Origin: TMED27 sp041397865
GTDB taxonomy: Bacteria > Pseudomonadota > Alphaproteobacteria > Micavibrionales > Micavibrionaceae
Assembly (NCBI GenBank): GCA_041397865.1
Contig: JAWKVT010000003.1
Location: 62,001-126,000 of the forward strand
Length of the DNA stretch: 64,000 nt
Direction: 5' to 3'
Each line of letters starts with the position of its first letter. Position 1 is the first letter of the stretch. The notes beneath the pieces are model-generated. The model did no database searches and was not told where the DNA came from. It worked only from the letters and a program-made list of their open reading frames with translations. Below are positions 42,921 to 51,255 of this stretch, one piece after another. The position numbers and the translations under genes are program-made.

Positions 42921-43766
42921 CTAACCCGGCTTTTTCAAATCGGCAATAAGGCCCGGCAGGTTTTCCGGTTGCCCGCGCACCAGCTTAACACTGCCGTCCA
43001 GCGCCCGGTATATAATCATCGGCGTAACGTTAAATTTCCACGATTGCATAATCGCCAGATTACGCTGAACGCCTTGCTGGTTGATTTCCGCTTTTGCGGG
43101 CAGGGCGTCTTTATCTCCGCTCATATGACGGAACCAGCGCTCTTGCGGGTTTGGTGTAGCGATCAGGAACGCCGCCTGTGACCGCGTCTCCTCTTTAAAT
43201 CCCACAGGAATAAGGCGCAATTGAATCTCGCCTTTCTCAAAATACCCGCCTTTCAGGAGGTTATCGACAAAAGCATGGCAATGCGGGCATTGCGGGTCGA
43301 TAAAGCTATACATAACCGGCGCACCGGGCTGCCCCAGAGTAACCCAGTTACTGTTTTCAATATCGGAAAACATTTGCTCTGCGGGTGTTTGAAATTCGAA
43401 AGGTTTGTTTTTTGTGGCATTTTCCGGTTCGGGAAACTCTGCCAGCGTATCAAGCAGCGTATCGCCCTGCGAGCGCAAACGGTTGACCTGCTGCACTGTC
43501 ACCAGCTTCCCGGTTTTATCGAACATCACACCCATAATAAAGGCGCTGCGGTCCGGCAGCACATAAAAATATTGCTCTACGCCGTTTTTAATCGTCAGCC
43601 ACGCATCCATATTATTGTCTTTACCAAGATAGCGAATCTGCGCGCCTTCATTGACCAGATTTTGAATAGGCTCAGGCAGTTCGGGCAGCGGGTCGGCGTT
43701 TTCCGCCAAAGCAGGCAGTGCCCCGAGAAAGAAAACAAGGGTAAAAAATGCAAAAAATCGGCTCAT
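42921..43766 (-). CDS. DsbC/DsbG-like periplasmic thiol-disulfide protein
   Basis: The 281-residue product has a signal peptide (to about 21, ...LPALA), an N-terminal dimerisation-type region, and a thioredoxin domain with CPHC at 160-163 (FIDPQCPHCHAF) and the cis-Pro loop NVTPMIIYR near 246-254. This is the layout of DsbC/DsbG disulfide isomerases. Several secretion loci carry one to fold their own components. The Cys-rich exported proteins at 28101-32689 are possible clients. It precedes the Pro-rich protein gene by 145 bp. Confidence 0.85.
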   Translation of the reverse strand: MSRFFAFFTLVFFLGALPALAENADPLPELPEPIQNLVNEGAQIRYLGKDNNMDAWLTIKNGVEQYFYVLPDRSAFIMGVMFDKTGKLVTVQQVNRLRSQGDTLLDTLAEFPEPENATKNKPFEFQTPAEQMFSDIENSNWVTLGQPGAPVMYSFIDPQCPHCHAFVDNLLKGGYFEKGEIQLRLIPVGFKEETRSQAAFLIATPNPQERWFRHMSGDKDALPAKAEINQQGVQRNLAIMQSWKFNVTPMIIYRALDGSVKLVRGQPENLPGLIADLKKPG

Positions 43767-43815
43767 ATCAGGCAGTCCTTTTCGTATCGTTCAAAATAAC
43801 TTTAGCGCATTTATC

Positions 43816-45072
43816 TTACAAAAACAGCGTTAAAATCCCTGTATAGCCGTAAAGTCGGCCCTTATTAATCTCCCCGCCCGCATAAAAGCCCGTAAGCGGT
43901 ACATCTCCTATAATATTGCGGATCAATTCCATTTCGTTCTTAATATCCCCATCAAACTCGTTAAACGCCCGCGCAACGCAGGAAACATAAACCGCCCCCT
44001 TCGGCTCAAACGCCCCGGTATCGCGTTGCACCCGTTTGCGCAGTTCCAGAAGGCTGGAGCTAAGATCGCTGTAAACGCTTTCATGGTCGCGGTGGACGAA
44101 CATAAACCGGTCGCCGTTCGAAACATGCTGTGCGATCGTCATGGACCCGTCATCCTGATTAATGCCGATAATATTGCGCACAAGATAATCATGCCCGTCG
44201 GATTCGGAAATCGGCAACGCGGCGTGAACTTCCCCCTGAATAAGGCTGTGAAATTCTTCGGGCAAAGCCTGCGGATCCTCTAGAACGTCTTCGTCAACAA
44301 GAATGGTATCGGGGTCAAAATCGGTTTTTTTAATCACCATAGAGCGCAAGTCATGCTCAAAAACCTCAATCGCCTGCTGTCCATCCAGCTCAATCACCTC
44401 ATGCCCGTCACAGCGCGTAATGGTGTGAATCTCCCCAATCGGCGTACACCCCTGCGACAATGTGCTGGCCACGCGAACAGTGCTGGAAAATACCACTCCG
44501 CAAAGCCCCCCTTGATAAAAACCACCCGCAAACTGCGCATGTGTTTGCCGGGAAGAGGTCATCCCTCCAACCGTAAAACCGCCGCACAGCATCTCCAGAT
44601 TTCTAAGCATCAACGCCGGATCTTCCTCGCTCATCGGGTCGCCATTGACAAAAACCAGCATAGGCTCATGTTGATCGAGCCACGGTTTCAAAGCCGCCTC
44701 GGCTTCATCCGGTTTCAGATTAATCGGCGGAAATATCTGGAACGCATCATCCTCAAACCTGCCGATCATCGCAGAAATAGCGGGCTTATCAATAAACCCT
44801 TCCCCATTGGCGCATACGCCAATCCCAATTCCGCCGATCCAGTGTTCTATATTCAAAACCGATTTGAACAGGTTCAGGATGCTTTCCGCATCTTCACAAA
44901 GCATGTCGGAAACATAAAGAAACCCGAAATTAAAGCGCTTATCCGAAGTGTCCGCCGCGCGTAAATTCTCCAATACGGCCTTCGCTGCCTCGCGCCAGTC
45001 TGTACCGCTGGCCGCTGATGACACAAAATGTGATGTGGAGAAAAAGGACATGTCCGCGTGAACTCGACTCAT
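43816..45072 (-). CDS. FIST N/C domain protein
   Basis: The product (418 residues) matches the FIST sensory module. The N-terminal FIST part includes RFNFGFLYVSDMLCED, IGGIGIGVCANGEGF and MLVFVNGDPMSEEDPALMLR; FIST_C is LIQGEVHAALPIS to LTGFYAGGEINKGRLYGYTG. These domains bind small ligands, perhaps amino acids, and are often stand-alone in bacteria. No signal peptide or output domain. The start at 45072 lacks a good ribosome site; Met at 45051 is an alternative. It is divergent from lemA. Confidence 0.85.
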   Translation of the reverse strand: MSRVHADMSFFSTSHFVSSAASGTDWREAAKAVLENLRAADTSDKRFNFGFLYVSDMLCEDAESILNLFKSVLNIEHWIGGIGIGVCANGEGFIDKPAISAMIGRFEDDAFQIFPPINLKPDEAEAALKPWLDQHEPMLVFVNGDPMSEEDPALMLRNLEMLCGGFTVGGMTSSRQTHAQFAGGFYQGGLCGVVFSSTVRVASTLSQGCTPIGEIHTITRCDGHEVIELDGQQAIEVFEHDLRSMVIKKTDFDPDTILVDEDVLEDPQALPEEFHSLIQGEVHAALPISESDGHDYLVRNIIGINQDDGSMTIAQHVSNGDRFMFVHRDHESVYSDLSSSLLELRKRVQRDTGAFEPKGAVYVSCVARAFNEFDGDIKNEMELIRNIIGDVPLTGFYAGGEINKGRLYGYTGILTLFL

Positions 45073-45145
45073 GATTCAAATAATGGTTTAGTATAAGGAT
45101 TACAGTTAATAAAAAAAGGGCAAAGCCCCTTAAAAGGAGAGAATT

Positions 45146-45712
45146 ATGAACGCGTTTTGGATTATCCTGGGCCTCATCGCCCTCGCCGCTTTTATCGCGG
45201 TGATGATTTACAACCGCCTTGTCGCGCTACGCCAAAACCGCGAGCAGAGCTTTGCCGACATTGATGTACAGCTTAAACAGCGCTTTGACCTCATCCCCAA
45301 CCTGATAGAAACGGTCAAGGGCTATGCCGGCCACGAAAAAGAAGTGCTGGAAAATGTGACAAATGCGCGTGCGGGCGTAGCCGATGCAAAAGGCATGTCA
45401 GAGCGAATTTCCGCAGAAAATACCCTCAGCCGCGCGATGATCTCGCTCCACGCCGTAGCGGAAAATTACCCGGATCTGAAAGCCGATGGCTCATTCCAAA
45501 AACTGATGGACGAGCTTTCCGATATCGAAAACAAACTCGCCGCGGCCCGCCGCTTCTTCAACAACGCTACGGCGGAACTCAACACCGCCATCGAGCAATT
45601 CCCCGCAGTGCTGTTTGCCGCCGTGCTAGGCTTCAGCAAGGAAGAATTCTTCGAAATCGACGAATCCGCCCGCGAAACCCTTGAAAAAGCCCCTGATGTG
45701 AATTTCAACTAA
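45146..45712 (+). CDS. lemA: LemA family protein
   Basis: The product (188 residues) has a short N-terminal helix (FWIILGLIALAAFIAVMIYN) anchoring it with the rest as a helical bundle. The hallmark stretch is QSFADIDVQLKQRFDLIPNL, then ETVKGYAGHEKEVLENVTNA. LemA proteins are widespread and of uncertain role. Here it is followed after 1 nt by an M48 protease gene, the usual pairing. A strong AAGGAGAG ribosome site precedes the ATG, after a small hairpin (GGGC...GCCC) that may belong to the upstream region. Confidence 0.93.
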   Translation: MNAFWIILGLIALAAFIAVMIYNRLVALRQNREQSFADIDVQLKQRFDLIPNLIETVKGYAGHEKEVLENVTNARAGVADAKGMSERISAENTLSRAMISLHAVAENYPDLKADGSFQKLMDELSDIENKLAAARRFFNNATAELNTAIEQFPAVLFAAVLGFSKEEFFEIDESARETLEKAPDVNFN

Positions 45713-45713
45713 C

Positions 45714-46805
45714 ATGACCGCGCCCGCAGGCCTGCAAACCCATATCTGGAACAACAATGTCAAATCGCTTGGCATGCTGGCGCTTTATCCGCTATTGATT
45801 ATGGGAATAATATGGCTCTGCGCAATGGTTTTTGCCAGTGCAGGTGCAGGGCAGGGCGGTGCCATGGCCCCGGCCACAGACCGATCCCTTCATTTCGCCA
45901 ATATGTTTATCTTGAATTACTGGCCCGCAATCTTTGCCGCAGTGGGCATATGGTTCGCCGTGGCCTTTTTCTTCCATACGAAAATGATGCGCAGCCTCGC
46001 CCATTCTCATCCCGTCACGCGCAAGGAAGAGCCGGAACTCTATAACCTACTTGAAAATCTTTCTATCACAGCCGGAATCGCCATGCCGCGCCTTGAAATC
46101 ATCGAAACGCATGCCCGCAATGCTTTTGCCAGCGGCATCAACCAAAAAACATTTACCGTCACCGTCACCCGCGGGTTAATGAACGCGCTTACAAAAGACG
46201 AACTCGAAAGCGTTCTCGCCCACGAGCTAACCCACATACTTAACCGCGATGTGCGCCTGCTTGTCATCACCGTCATTTTTACCGGTATGATTGGTTTCGC
46301 CGCGCAAATGCTCTGGAGCAATATCCGCTACGGCTTCATTTATTCCGGGCGCAAGCGCGATAACGGCAGCGGCATACTTCTCATCATGGCGCTGGCCTGC
46401 ATATTATGGCTCGGCTATGTACTCACACTTTTTACACGCTTCTTTATTTCCCGCCGCCGCGAATATATGGCCGATGCCGGTGCGGTGCAATTGACCAAAA
46501 ACCCCGAAGCCATGATGGGCGCGCTGATGCGCATCGCCGGGCGTGACCGCATCCCCGGCAGCCCTGACGATATTGCCATGATGTGTATTGAAAACGCCCG
46601 CCCCTTTATGGGGCTGTTCGCGACGCACCCGCCGATTGAAAAACGAATTCAGATGCTGGCCGAAGTAACCGGTGCGCCCGTCCCCCGGCTTTCCACACCC
46701 CCCGCGCAGCCGCACGACCGCTTTCAGAAAACGCCGGGAAAATTCCAAAACCCCTGGCTGATACGCCAGCGTGGCGGGCGTCAAAAAACAGGGCGCCCCG
46801 GATAA
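45714..46805 (+). CDS. M48 family zinc metalloprotease (HtpX-like)
   Basis: The 363-residue membrane protease has helices near 20-41 and 67-88, the zinc site HELTH at 170-174 (LAHELTHILNRD), two more helices (about 185-200 and 218-242), and the third ligand Glu250 in RREYMADAGAVQL. It resembles HtpX, which degrades damaged inner-membrane proteins. The tail from about 325 is Pro- and Arg-rich. Coupled to lemA by 1 nt, so both are made together. Confidence 0.92.
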   Translation: MTAPAGLQTHIWNNNVKSLGMLALYPLLIMGIIWLCAMVFASAGAGQGGAMAPATDRSLHFANMFILNYWPAIFAAVGIWFAVAFFFHTKMMRSLAHSHPVTRKEEPELYNLLENLSITAGIAMPRLEIIETHARNAFASGINQKTFTVTVTRGLMNALTKDELESVLAHELTHILNRDVRLLVITVIFTGMIGFAAQMLWSNIRYGFIYSGRKRDNGSGILLIMALACILWLGYVLTLFTRFFISRRREYMADAGAVQLTKNPEAMMGALMRIAGRDRIPGSPDDIAMMCIENARPFMGLFATHPPIEKRIQMLAEVTGAPVPRLSTPPAQPHDRFQKTPGKFQNPWLIRQRGGRQKTGRPG

Positions 46806-46908
46806 AGGACGGATTTTGTCTGATTTTCTCCGGTTTTCCTTTGAAATCTGCTATAATGAGGCTATATAGGTAAGCATAATCGTTTAAATATTATAAGGAG
46901 ATAAAACG

Positions 46909-47625
46909 ATGCAAACTGACCGTTTTGAAACCGTACAAACCCGCACGCGCGAGGTTGATGAGGGTTTGCGGCAACATATGAATAGCATTTACGCGAAAAT
47001 GACCGGCGGCGTTATGGTCACGGCCATTGTTGCATGGATCGTCGGTAGCTCTCCCACGCTGCTGAATTTATTCCTCGGCGGCCCGCAGGCATATATCGTG
47101 ATGTTTGCCCCGCTGGCAATTGTGATGTTCGGCTTTCGCCCGGATCGCATGGCATCGGGCAAGCTTATGATGGTGTTTTTCGCGCTGGCCTGTCTTTACG
47201 GCATCAGCTTCGCCTCTATCGCCGTGGCCATGTCGGCCAATCCGGCCTTCGGGGTCACTGTCGCCAAGGCATTTTTTATCGCAACGGGGATGTTTGCCGG
47301 GGTCAGCGTGATGGGTTACACCACGAAAATGGACCTAACGCCAATCCGTACATTCGCCTCCATGGCCATCTGGGGTGTGATTATTGCCGGGGTGTTGAAT
47401 TTCTTTGTGTTCAAAAGCTCCGGCATGGATACCGCGCTCTCCATGATTTCAATCCCGCTTTTTGCCGGAATTACCGCATGGCAGACGCAAAACATGAAAG
47501 AGATGTATAGTGTAATTATGCCTCCTGAAATCGCGGCGCGCTATGCTTGGGCTGCGGCTTTAACGCTCTATATCAGCTTCATCGCCATGTTCATGCATAT
47601 CCTGAACCTGATGAGCCAGCGTTAA
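46909..47625 (+). CDS. Bax inhibitor-1 / YccA family membrane protein
   Basis: The 238-residue product has seven hydrophobic segments from about residue 36 onward and the family signature near the N-terminus (LRQHMNSIYAKMTGGVMVTA). The SGMDTALSMISIPLFAGITAW and ...AALTLYISFIAMFMHILNLM blocks are typical. Bacterial members form pH-sensitive channels or bind the protease FtsH (YccA). A TATAAT at 46852 may be its -10 element. A strong ribosome site (AAGGAGAT) lies before ATG, and a clear terminator follows. Confidence 0.92.
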   Translation: MQTDRFETVQTRTREVDEGLRQHMNSIYAKMTGGVMVTAIVAWIVGSSPTLLNLFLGGPQAYIVMFAPLAIVMFGFRPDRMASGKLMMVFFALACLYGISFASIAVAMSANPAFGVTVAKAFFIATGMFAGVSVMGYTTKMDLTPIRTFASMAIWGVIIAGVLNFFVFKSSGMDTALSMISIPLFAGITAWQTQNMKEMYSVIMPPEIAARYAWAAALTLYISFIAMFMHILNLMSQR

Positions 47626-47650
47626 AACACATTTTGTATTAATAGATGAC

Positions 47651-47680
47651 AAAAGCCGCCCTTTAAGAGGCGGCTTTTTT
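47651..47680 (+). terminator. Rho-independent terminator
   Basis: AAAAGCCGCC (47651-47660), an 8-nt loop and GGCGGCTTTTTT form a 10-bp stem ending in a T-run, 26 bp after the Bax-inhibitor-like gene. Confidence 0.88.
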
Positions 47681-47755
47681 CTATGAGCGTATAACCACAT
47701 ACGGCTGTAGTAATATTTCTGTTTTTCTTTAGCTCCGCAGGTTTTGGAGTAGGAT

Positions 47756-47959
47756 ATGCCCATGAACGAAAAACTGCAAATGGCCGCAGGGTTGCCGCAG
47801 GAAAAAAGCCCCCCGCCAAAACTTAAAACTCTGGCGCAGTTTGAGCGCGACTATATCGAAATGGTCCTGCATCTTAGTCGCGATAATATTCCCAGAGCGG
47901 CTAAAATTCTTGATATCTCCCCTTCGACGCTCTATCGCAAACGCGCCCGATGGGCATAA
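47756..47959 (+). CDS. Small stand-alone Fis-type helix-turn-helix protein
   Basis: The 67-residue product is almost only a Fis-type HTH: FERDYIEMVLHLSRDNIPRA, AKILDISPSTLYRKRARW. This is the DNA-binding end of NtrC-class activators without the AAA+ or receiver parts. It is shorter than Fis (98 residues). Two close starts (47756 and 47762) both fit; the first is near GGAGTAGGAT. It may bend or bind DNA near sigma-54 promoters, but the targets are not known. Confidence 0.75.
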   Translation: MPMNEKLQMAAGLPQEKSPPPKLKTLAQFERDYIEMVLHLSRDNIPRAAKILDISPSTLYRKRARWA

Positions 47960-47979
47960 GCAAGCCATTCTGCGAAATA

Positions 47980-48007
47980 TTGACACTATATATTTTTTTA
48001 CTTTAGT
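47980..48007 (+). promoter_or_regulatory. Possible sigma-70 promoter of mscL
   Basis: A consensus -35 TTGACA at 47980-47985, a 16-bp spacer, and TTTAGT (four of six) at 48002-48007; 42 bp before mscL. Confidence 0.45.
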
Positions 48008-48049
48008 CTTTCTGTAATATTTCAACAAACAGAAGAGGATCGGAGTATT

Positions 48050-48478
48050 ATGCTGAAAGAATTTAAAGAATTTATTGCTCGCGGCAACGTCATGGATATG
48101 GCCGTCGGTATTATTATCGGCGCGGCGTTCACCGCGATCGTAACATCCCTTGTCGGCGATATGATTATGCCTGTCGTCGGCGTTTTGACCAGCGGCGTCG
48201 ATTTCTCCGATCTCTATATTGCATTAAACGGCGAGAGTTACCCGGCCCTTGCCGCCGCCGAAGAAGCAGGCGCCCCGGTTATTAAATACGGTGCTTTTAT
48301 CAATGCGCTTATTAACTTCCTGATCGTAGCCTTCGTGGTCTTTATGCTGGTGAAAGGTGTAAACAGCCTGAAACGCAAAGAGGAAGAAGCTCCGTCGGCA
48401 CCGCCTGCGCCTACAAAAACCGAAGAATTGCTAACGGAAATCCGCGATACTCTGGTAGAGCAGAAAAAAGCCGCGTAA
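48050..48478 (+). CDS. mscL: Large-conductance mechanosensitive channel
   Basis: The 142-residue product opens a wide pore under membrane tension to release solutes on hypo-osmotic shock. It has the conserved start FKEFIARGNVMDMAVGIIIG with the pore-lining TM1 (AAFTAIVTSLV), a periplasmic loop, TM2 near 83-104 (INALINFLIVAFVVFMLVKG) and a charged C-terminal bundle. Length is normal. Ribosome site GAGGATCGGAG precedes ATG. A terminator follows within 20 bp. Confidence 0.96.
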   Translation: MLKEFKEFIARGNVMDMAVGIIIGAAFTAIVTSLVGDMIMPVVGVLTSGVDFSDLYIALNGESYPALAAAEEAGAPVIKYGAFINALINFLIVAFVVFMLVKGVNSLKRKEEEAPSAPPAPTKTEELLTEIRDTLVEQKKAA

Positions 48479-48496
48479 ATTTCACCGGATGAATTA

Positions 48497-48526
48497 AAAG
48501 CGGGGCGCACAGGTCCCGCTTTTTTT
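48497..48526 (+). terminator. Rho-independent terminator after mscL
   Basis: AAAGCGGG, a 10-nt loop and CCCGCTTTTTTT; 18 bp past the mscL stop. Confidence 0.85.
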
Positions 48527-48652
48527 ACTTGAAAACGGGCCTATAACCCATTACCTATAACGCCACGAGATTACCGGGTTTAGTTTCACGAGGTCTTAAC
48601 CGACTTTAGGAAGGTTAAACCAACAGCAGTCACTTTCGTGATTGTGGAAAAA

Positions 48653-48728
48653 GGGTCCTTAGCTCAGCTGGGAGAGCGCATCGCTGGCAGCGATGAGGTC
48701 AGCGGTTCGATCCCGCTAGGATCCACCA
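48653..48728 (+). tRNA. tRNA-Ala (anticodon GGC)
   Basis: A 76-nt cloverleaf. Acceptor stem GGGTCCT (48653-48659) pairs with AGGATCC with one G-U; the anticodon arm has loop CTGGCAG giving anticodon GGC (alanine); the T-arm is GCGGTTCGATCCCGC; CCA is encoded. The last 26 bases are repeated 245 bp downstream. In the gap before it (48527-48652) there is a TTAACC...GGTTAA inverted repeat, with no other recognisable feature. Confidence 0.95.
48703..48728 (+). repeat. Direct repeat, tRNA-Ala 3' end (attachment-like site)
   Basis: The last 26 bases of the tRNA-Ala gene (CGGTTCGATC to CCACCA) recur exactly at 48948-48973. A duplicated tRNA 3' end is the usual trace of site-specific integration at a tRNA. 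Confidence 0.75.
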
Positions 48729-48947
48729 TCTCATTCTCGGGCAACCGGCAGATATTCCCGCAAACTCAATGCCCCAAACCGCTTCTTAATAAAACTGCGG
48801 TGACCTGAAAAACGACTATCCCCGCCGCAAGCAACGGGGTATTTAGCCGTTTTTCTCCTTCGGATCGGTCACCTTCAATCCCAATACGCCCCAAGGGGCG
48901 AGGAATTAGACCCGAAAGGGATTAAAAAGCATTCGCGAAGCGAATGA
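48729..48947. repeat. Hairpin-rich segment between duplicated tRNA ends
   Basis: This 219-bp stretch has no gene. It is packed with inverted repeats: GGTGACC ... GGTCACC enclosing AAAAACG ... CGTTTTT and an inner CCCCG/CGGGG pair; CGCCCC-AA-GGGGCG at 48886-48899; CCCGAAAGGG; and CATTCGC-GAA-GCGAATG at 48930-48946, which abuts the second tRNA end. It looks like a mobile palindromic element or the remnant of a small integrated element. Confidence 0.6.
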
Positions 48948-48973
48948 CGGTTCGATCCCGCTAGGATCCACCA
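48948..48973 (+). repeat. Direct repeat, second copy of tRNA-Ala 3' end
   Basis: Exact 26-bp copy of 48703-48728, including CCA. No other tRNA part is next to it, so it is not a second tRNA gene. Confidence 0.75.
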
Positions 48974-49058
48974 CTCCCTCCTCCCGTCTAAAAAAATTGC
49001 CATAAAATTATAAATCTGCTATAAAGAACTTGAATTTTCAAAATTAAGGAGAGACTCA

Positions 49059-49304
49059 ATGCGCCTTTTAGCATTTTTTGCCGTCTTGTGTTCATATGGT
49101 TTGTTCGCCGTGCCGCTTTTAGCCGCCGATGAATTTGGCGCGCGTTTCAGCGCGGAAGCCCCCGCCGCATTGGAAGATAGCCCCGAAGCGGCATTATCCG
49201 CAATTACCCCCGCCGCAGGTGACGAACCGCAGGAGGAAGAGCCCGCGCAAGCCGAAACGGCAAACGATGAGCCGCCTTCCCCGGAAGAGCCGCAAGATCA
49301 GTAA
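49059..49304 (+). CDS. Small exported acidic protein
   Basis: The 81-residue product has a clear signal peptide (MRLLAFFAVLCSYGLFAVPL, cleavage after LLA) and a mature part of about 58 residues made of Ala, Pro and Glu (EEEPAQAETANDEPPSPEEP). No family recognised; probably disordered in the periplasm. GGAGAG ribosome site before the ATG and a terminator just after support a real gene. Confidence 0.7.
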   Translation: MRLLAFFAVLCSYGLFAVPLLAADEFGARFSAEAPAALEDSPEAALSAITPAAGDEPQEEEPAQAETANDEPPSPEEPQDQ

Positions 49305-49336
49305 CGTTCCGCCGCGAATAAAATAAGGAAAATATA

Positions 49337-49366
49337 AAGCGTTTTGTGAACGAAACGCTTTTTTTT
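49337..49366 (+). terminator. Rho-independent terminator
   Basis: AAGCGTTT (49337-49344), an 8-nt loop and AAACGCTT followed by six more T, 32 bp after the small acidic protein gene. Confidence 0.85.
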
Positions 49367-49422
49367 ATGGTTTAAAGCCTCCATAATCGAAACTGTTTTT
49401 CATCCGGGCCTTTGATCTGCAC

Positions 49423-50685
49423 ATGCATAATCCTGAAATATCCGTACCTGAATTGCCATCTTTTGATATAAAAACACCGCTATACCGCGCCGTGATCGTG
49501 TTTTGCGTTGTGCTGTGCCTGACCCCGCTGCTACAGACGTTAGCCCCGCGCATTTTAGGGTTTCTGCCCGCGCTGGCCGGGCTGGTTTTTGTCGCCGCTC
49601 TGCGTATTCTAAACGGCCGTTGGCCGCCGCAAAACCGTTTATATATAACGCTGGCTTTGGCAACCGGTTCGCTTGCGGCCTTCAGCAGCCTGTGGTCGAT
49701 AGATCCGGGCTTCGCATTAGAACGCGCATTAAAAATTGCAGCCTTACTCTGTGGTGGATACGCGCTTTTTACGGCGTTGCGCCTGAACATAGCATGGCCA
49801 CGCTTCCTGTATGGGGCGTTTCCGCTCGCACTTTTGGGGGCGGGAGTTTTATGCGCCGTCGAACTATGGAGCCACGGACTTTTATACCGCATATGGCGGG
49901 ACGTGGACATATCCTCCTATAACCCCTCCGTCGCCAACAGGGCGGTTGTATCCTTTGCCCTGCTGCTGTTACCGACCTTGGGGTTTCTACGCCTGTCCTC
50001 CTGCGGCCTTGTGCAAAAGCGCCTGCTGCAATGTGCATTTTTAGCCGTCAGCATTGCAATCGCCTTGACGACCCAGAGCCAGTCGGCGCATATGGTCCTG
50101 ATCGTTGCCGGGCTGTTTTGGCTGGCTTTTCCTGTTTTCAGCAACAGCAAAACCGCGCAGCTGGCCCTTATAACATCCGTTTCTCTGGGAATTATTTTAA
50201 GCCCCTGGCTGGTCCAGCTCCTATATAGCGGCCTTGCCGGTGAGGTTCATACCCTGCCGTGGTTTGCCGATGCCTACGCAGCGGATCGCTTGGAAATCTG
50301 GGATTTTGTTGCACGTAAAGCACTGGAAAACCCCCTCTACGGTTTCGGCCTTGAAGCCACGCGCCACATCAAGCATTTTGACACAGCCATGCTCTATACG
50401 CCGCTGGATCACGTCCTGCATCCGCATAACGCGGTTTTGCAAATCTGGATAGAGTTTGGCGCAATCGGCGCTCTGGGACTTTGCGCGGCTGTAACCGCGA
50501 TTTTACGCCATATATTTAAACTCGATAAGCAAGCCGGGCCTGTCTGTCTTGCCGCGTTCATGGCCGGTTTTGTCGCCGCTTGCATTTCATATGGGCTTTG
50601 GCAGGGCTGGTGGCTCGGCCTGTTCAGCCTGCTCGCCGCGTTATGCGGCCACCTGGCGCGCAACAGCAAAAAGACCGCTTCATAA
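49423..50685 (+). CDS. O-antigen ligase/polymerase-like membrane protein
   Basis: The 420-residue product has about ten to twelve hydrophobic segments and a large periplasmic loop near 270-330. The loop ends in the Wzy/WaaL-type motif DHVLHPHNAVLQIWIEFGAI, with NPLYGFGLEATR before it. Such proteins join or polymerise O-antigen or capsule units at the periplasmic face. Whether it is ligase or polymerase cannot be told from sequence, and no other glycan gene is next to it. The IS200-type element follows. Confidence 0.82.
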   Translation: MHNPEISVPELPSFDIKTPLYRAVIVFCVVLCLTPLLQTLAPRILGFLPALAGLVFVAALRILNGRWPPQNRLYITLALATGSLAAFSSLWSIDPGFALERALKIAALLCGGYALFTALRLNIAWPRFLYGAFPLALLGAGVLCAVELWSHGLLYRIWRDVDISSYNPSVANRAVVSFALLLLPTLGFLRLSSCGLVQKRLLQCAFLAVSIAIALTTQSQSAHMVLIVAGLFWLAFPVFSNSKTAQLALITSVSLGIILSPWLVQLLYSGLAGEVHTLPWFADAYAADRLEIWDFVARKALENPLYGFGLEATRHIKHFDTAMLYTPLDHVLHPHNAVLQIWIEFGAIGALGLCAAVTAILRHIFKLDKQAGPVCLAAFMAGFVAACISYGLWQGWWLGLFSLLAALCGHLARNSKKTAS

Positions 50686-50713
50686 AAGCGGCCCTTAAGT
50701 TTAAGTCTTAATG

Positions 50714-51240
50714 TCCCCATCGGGGATGGTTAAAATCCCTCGCCTTCAGGCGAAGAGAAGTTTATACCTGTCGCTATGCGACGTTATACGATAGGCAGCC
50801 ACACGAAGACGGATTTAAAAGTGCACCTGATCTGGGTTCCAAAGTACCGGAAGAGGGTGATGACAGGCGAGGTGGCGGTGCGCACCAGAGATGTTCTGCG
50901 CCAGATAGCCATGGAGCACGAGCTTGAGATTATAACCGGGAAGGTCGCGAGCGATCATGTGCACATGTTTATTGGCTATCGTCCGACGCAGAATATAAGT
51001 CAGATCGTGCAATGGCTCAAAGGCATAAGCTCGCGGATTTTACTCTCTGAGTTTGCGCATTTGCGCAAGCAGTTCTGGGGCAGACATTTCTGGGCGCGTG
51101 GGTACTGCGCTATCAGTTCCGGAAATATCACAGATGAGATGATCCAGAAATATATCGAGGAACAAGAAGGGGAGCCGGTAGAGGACAGTCGATTTACAAT
51201 CGACCCCTAACTAACCCCTCGCCTTATAGGCGAGGGTTGT
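50714..51240 (+). mobile_element. IS200-type insertion sequence
   Basis: The element has a single tnpA without tnpB. Both edges have the hairpins expected of IS200/IS605 elements: CCCC-ATC-GGGG (50714-50724) and TCGCC-TTCA-GGCGA (50740-50753) at the left; CCCTCGCC-TTATA-GGCGAGGG (51216-51236) at the right. A further hairpin GTCGATT-TAC-AATCGAC (51189-51205) is inside the 3' end of tnpA. Exact ends are not resolved; these elements make no target duplication. Confidence 0.65.
50776..51210 (+). CDS. tnpA: IS200/IS605 family transposase TnpA
   Basis: The 144-residue product is a Y1 HUH transposase. It has the HUH pair in SDHVHMFIG (about 60-67), the conserved LIWVPKYRKRV start, FWGRHFWARGYCAISSGN, and the catalytic Tyr in KYIEEQ near 131-136. 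Length is normal, with no frameshift, so the enzyme looks intact. These transposases move single-stranded DNA, often at replication forks. The gene sits between the O-antigen ligase-like gene and tpsB. Confidence 0.93.
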   Translation: MRRYTIGSHTKTDLKVHLIWVPKYRKRVMTGEVAVRTRDVLRQIAMEHELEIITGKVASDHVHMFIGYRPTQNISQIVQWLKGISSRILLSEFAHLRKQFWGRHFWARGYCAISSGNITDEMIQKYIEEQEGEPVEDSRFTIDP

Positions 51241-51255
51241 TCAGTTTTATAAACG

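Noticed and set aside
46852..46857. TATAAT before the Bax-inhibitor-like gene as a promoter
   Set aside because: No -35 element at a usable distance, so it is mentioned only with the gene.
48948..48973. Second tRNA gene
   Set aside because: Only the 3' 26 bases are present; no D-arm or anticodon arm.
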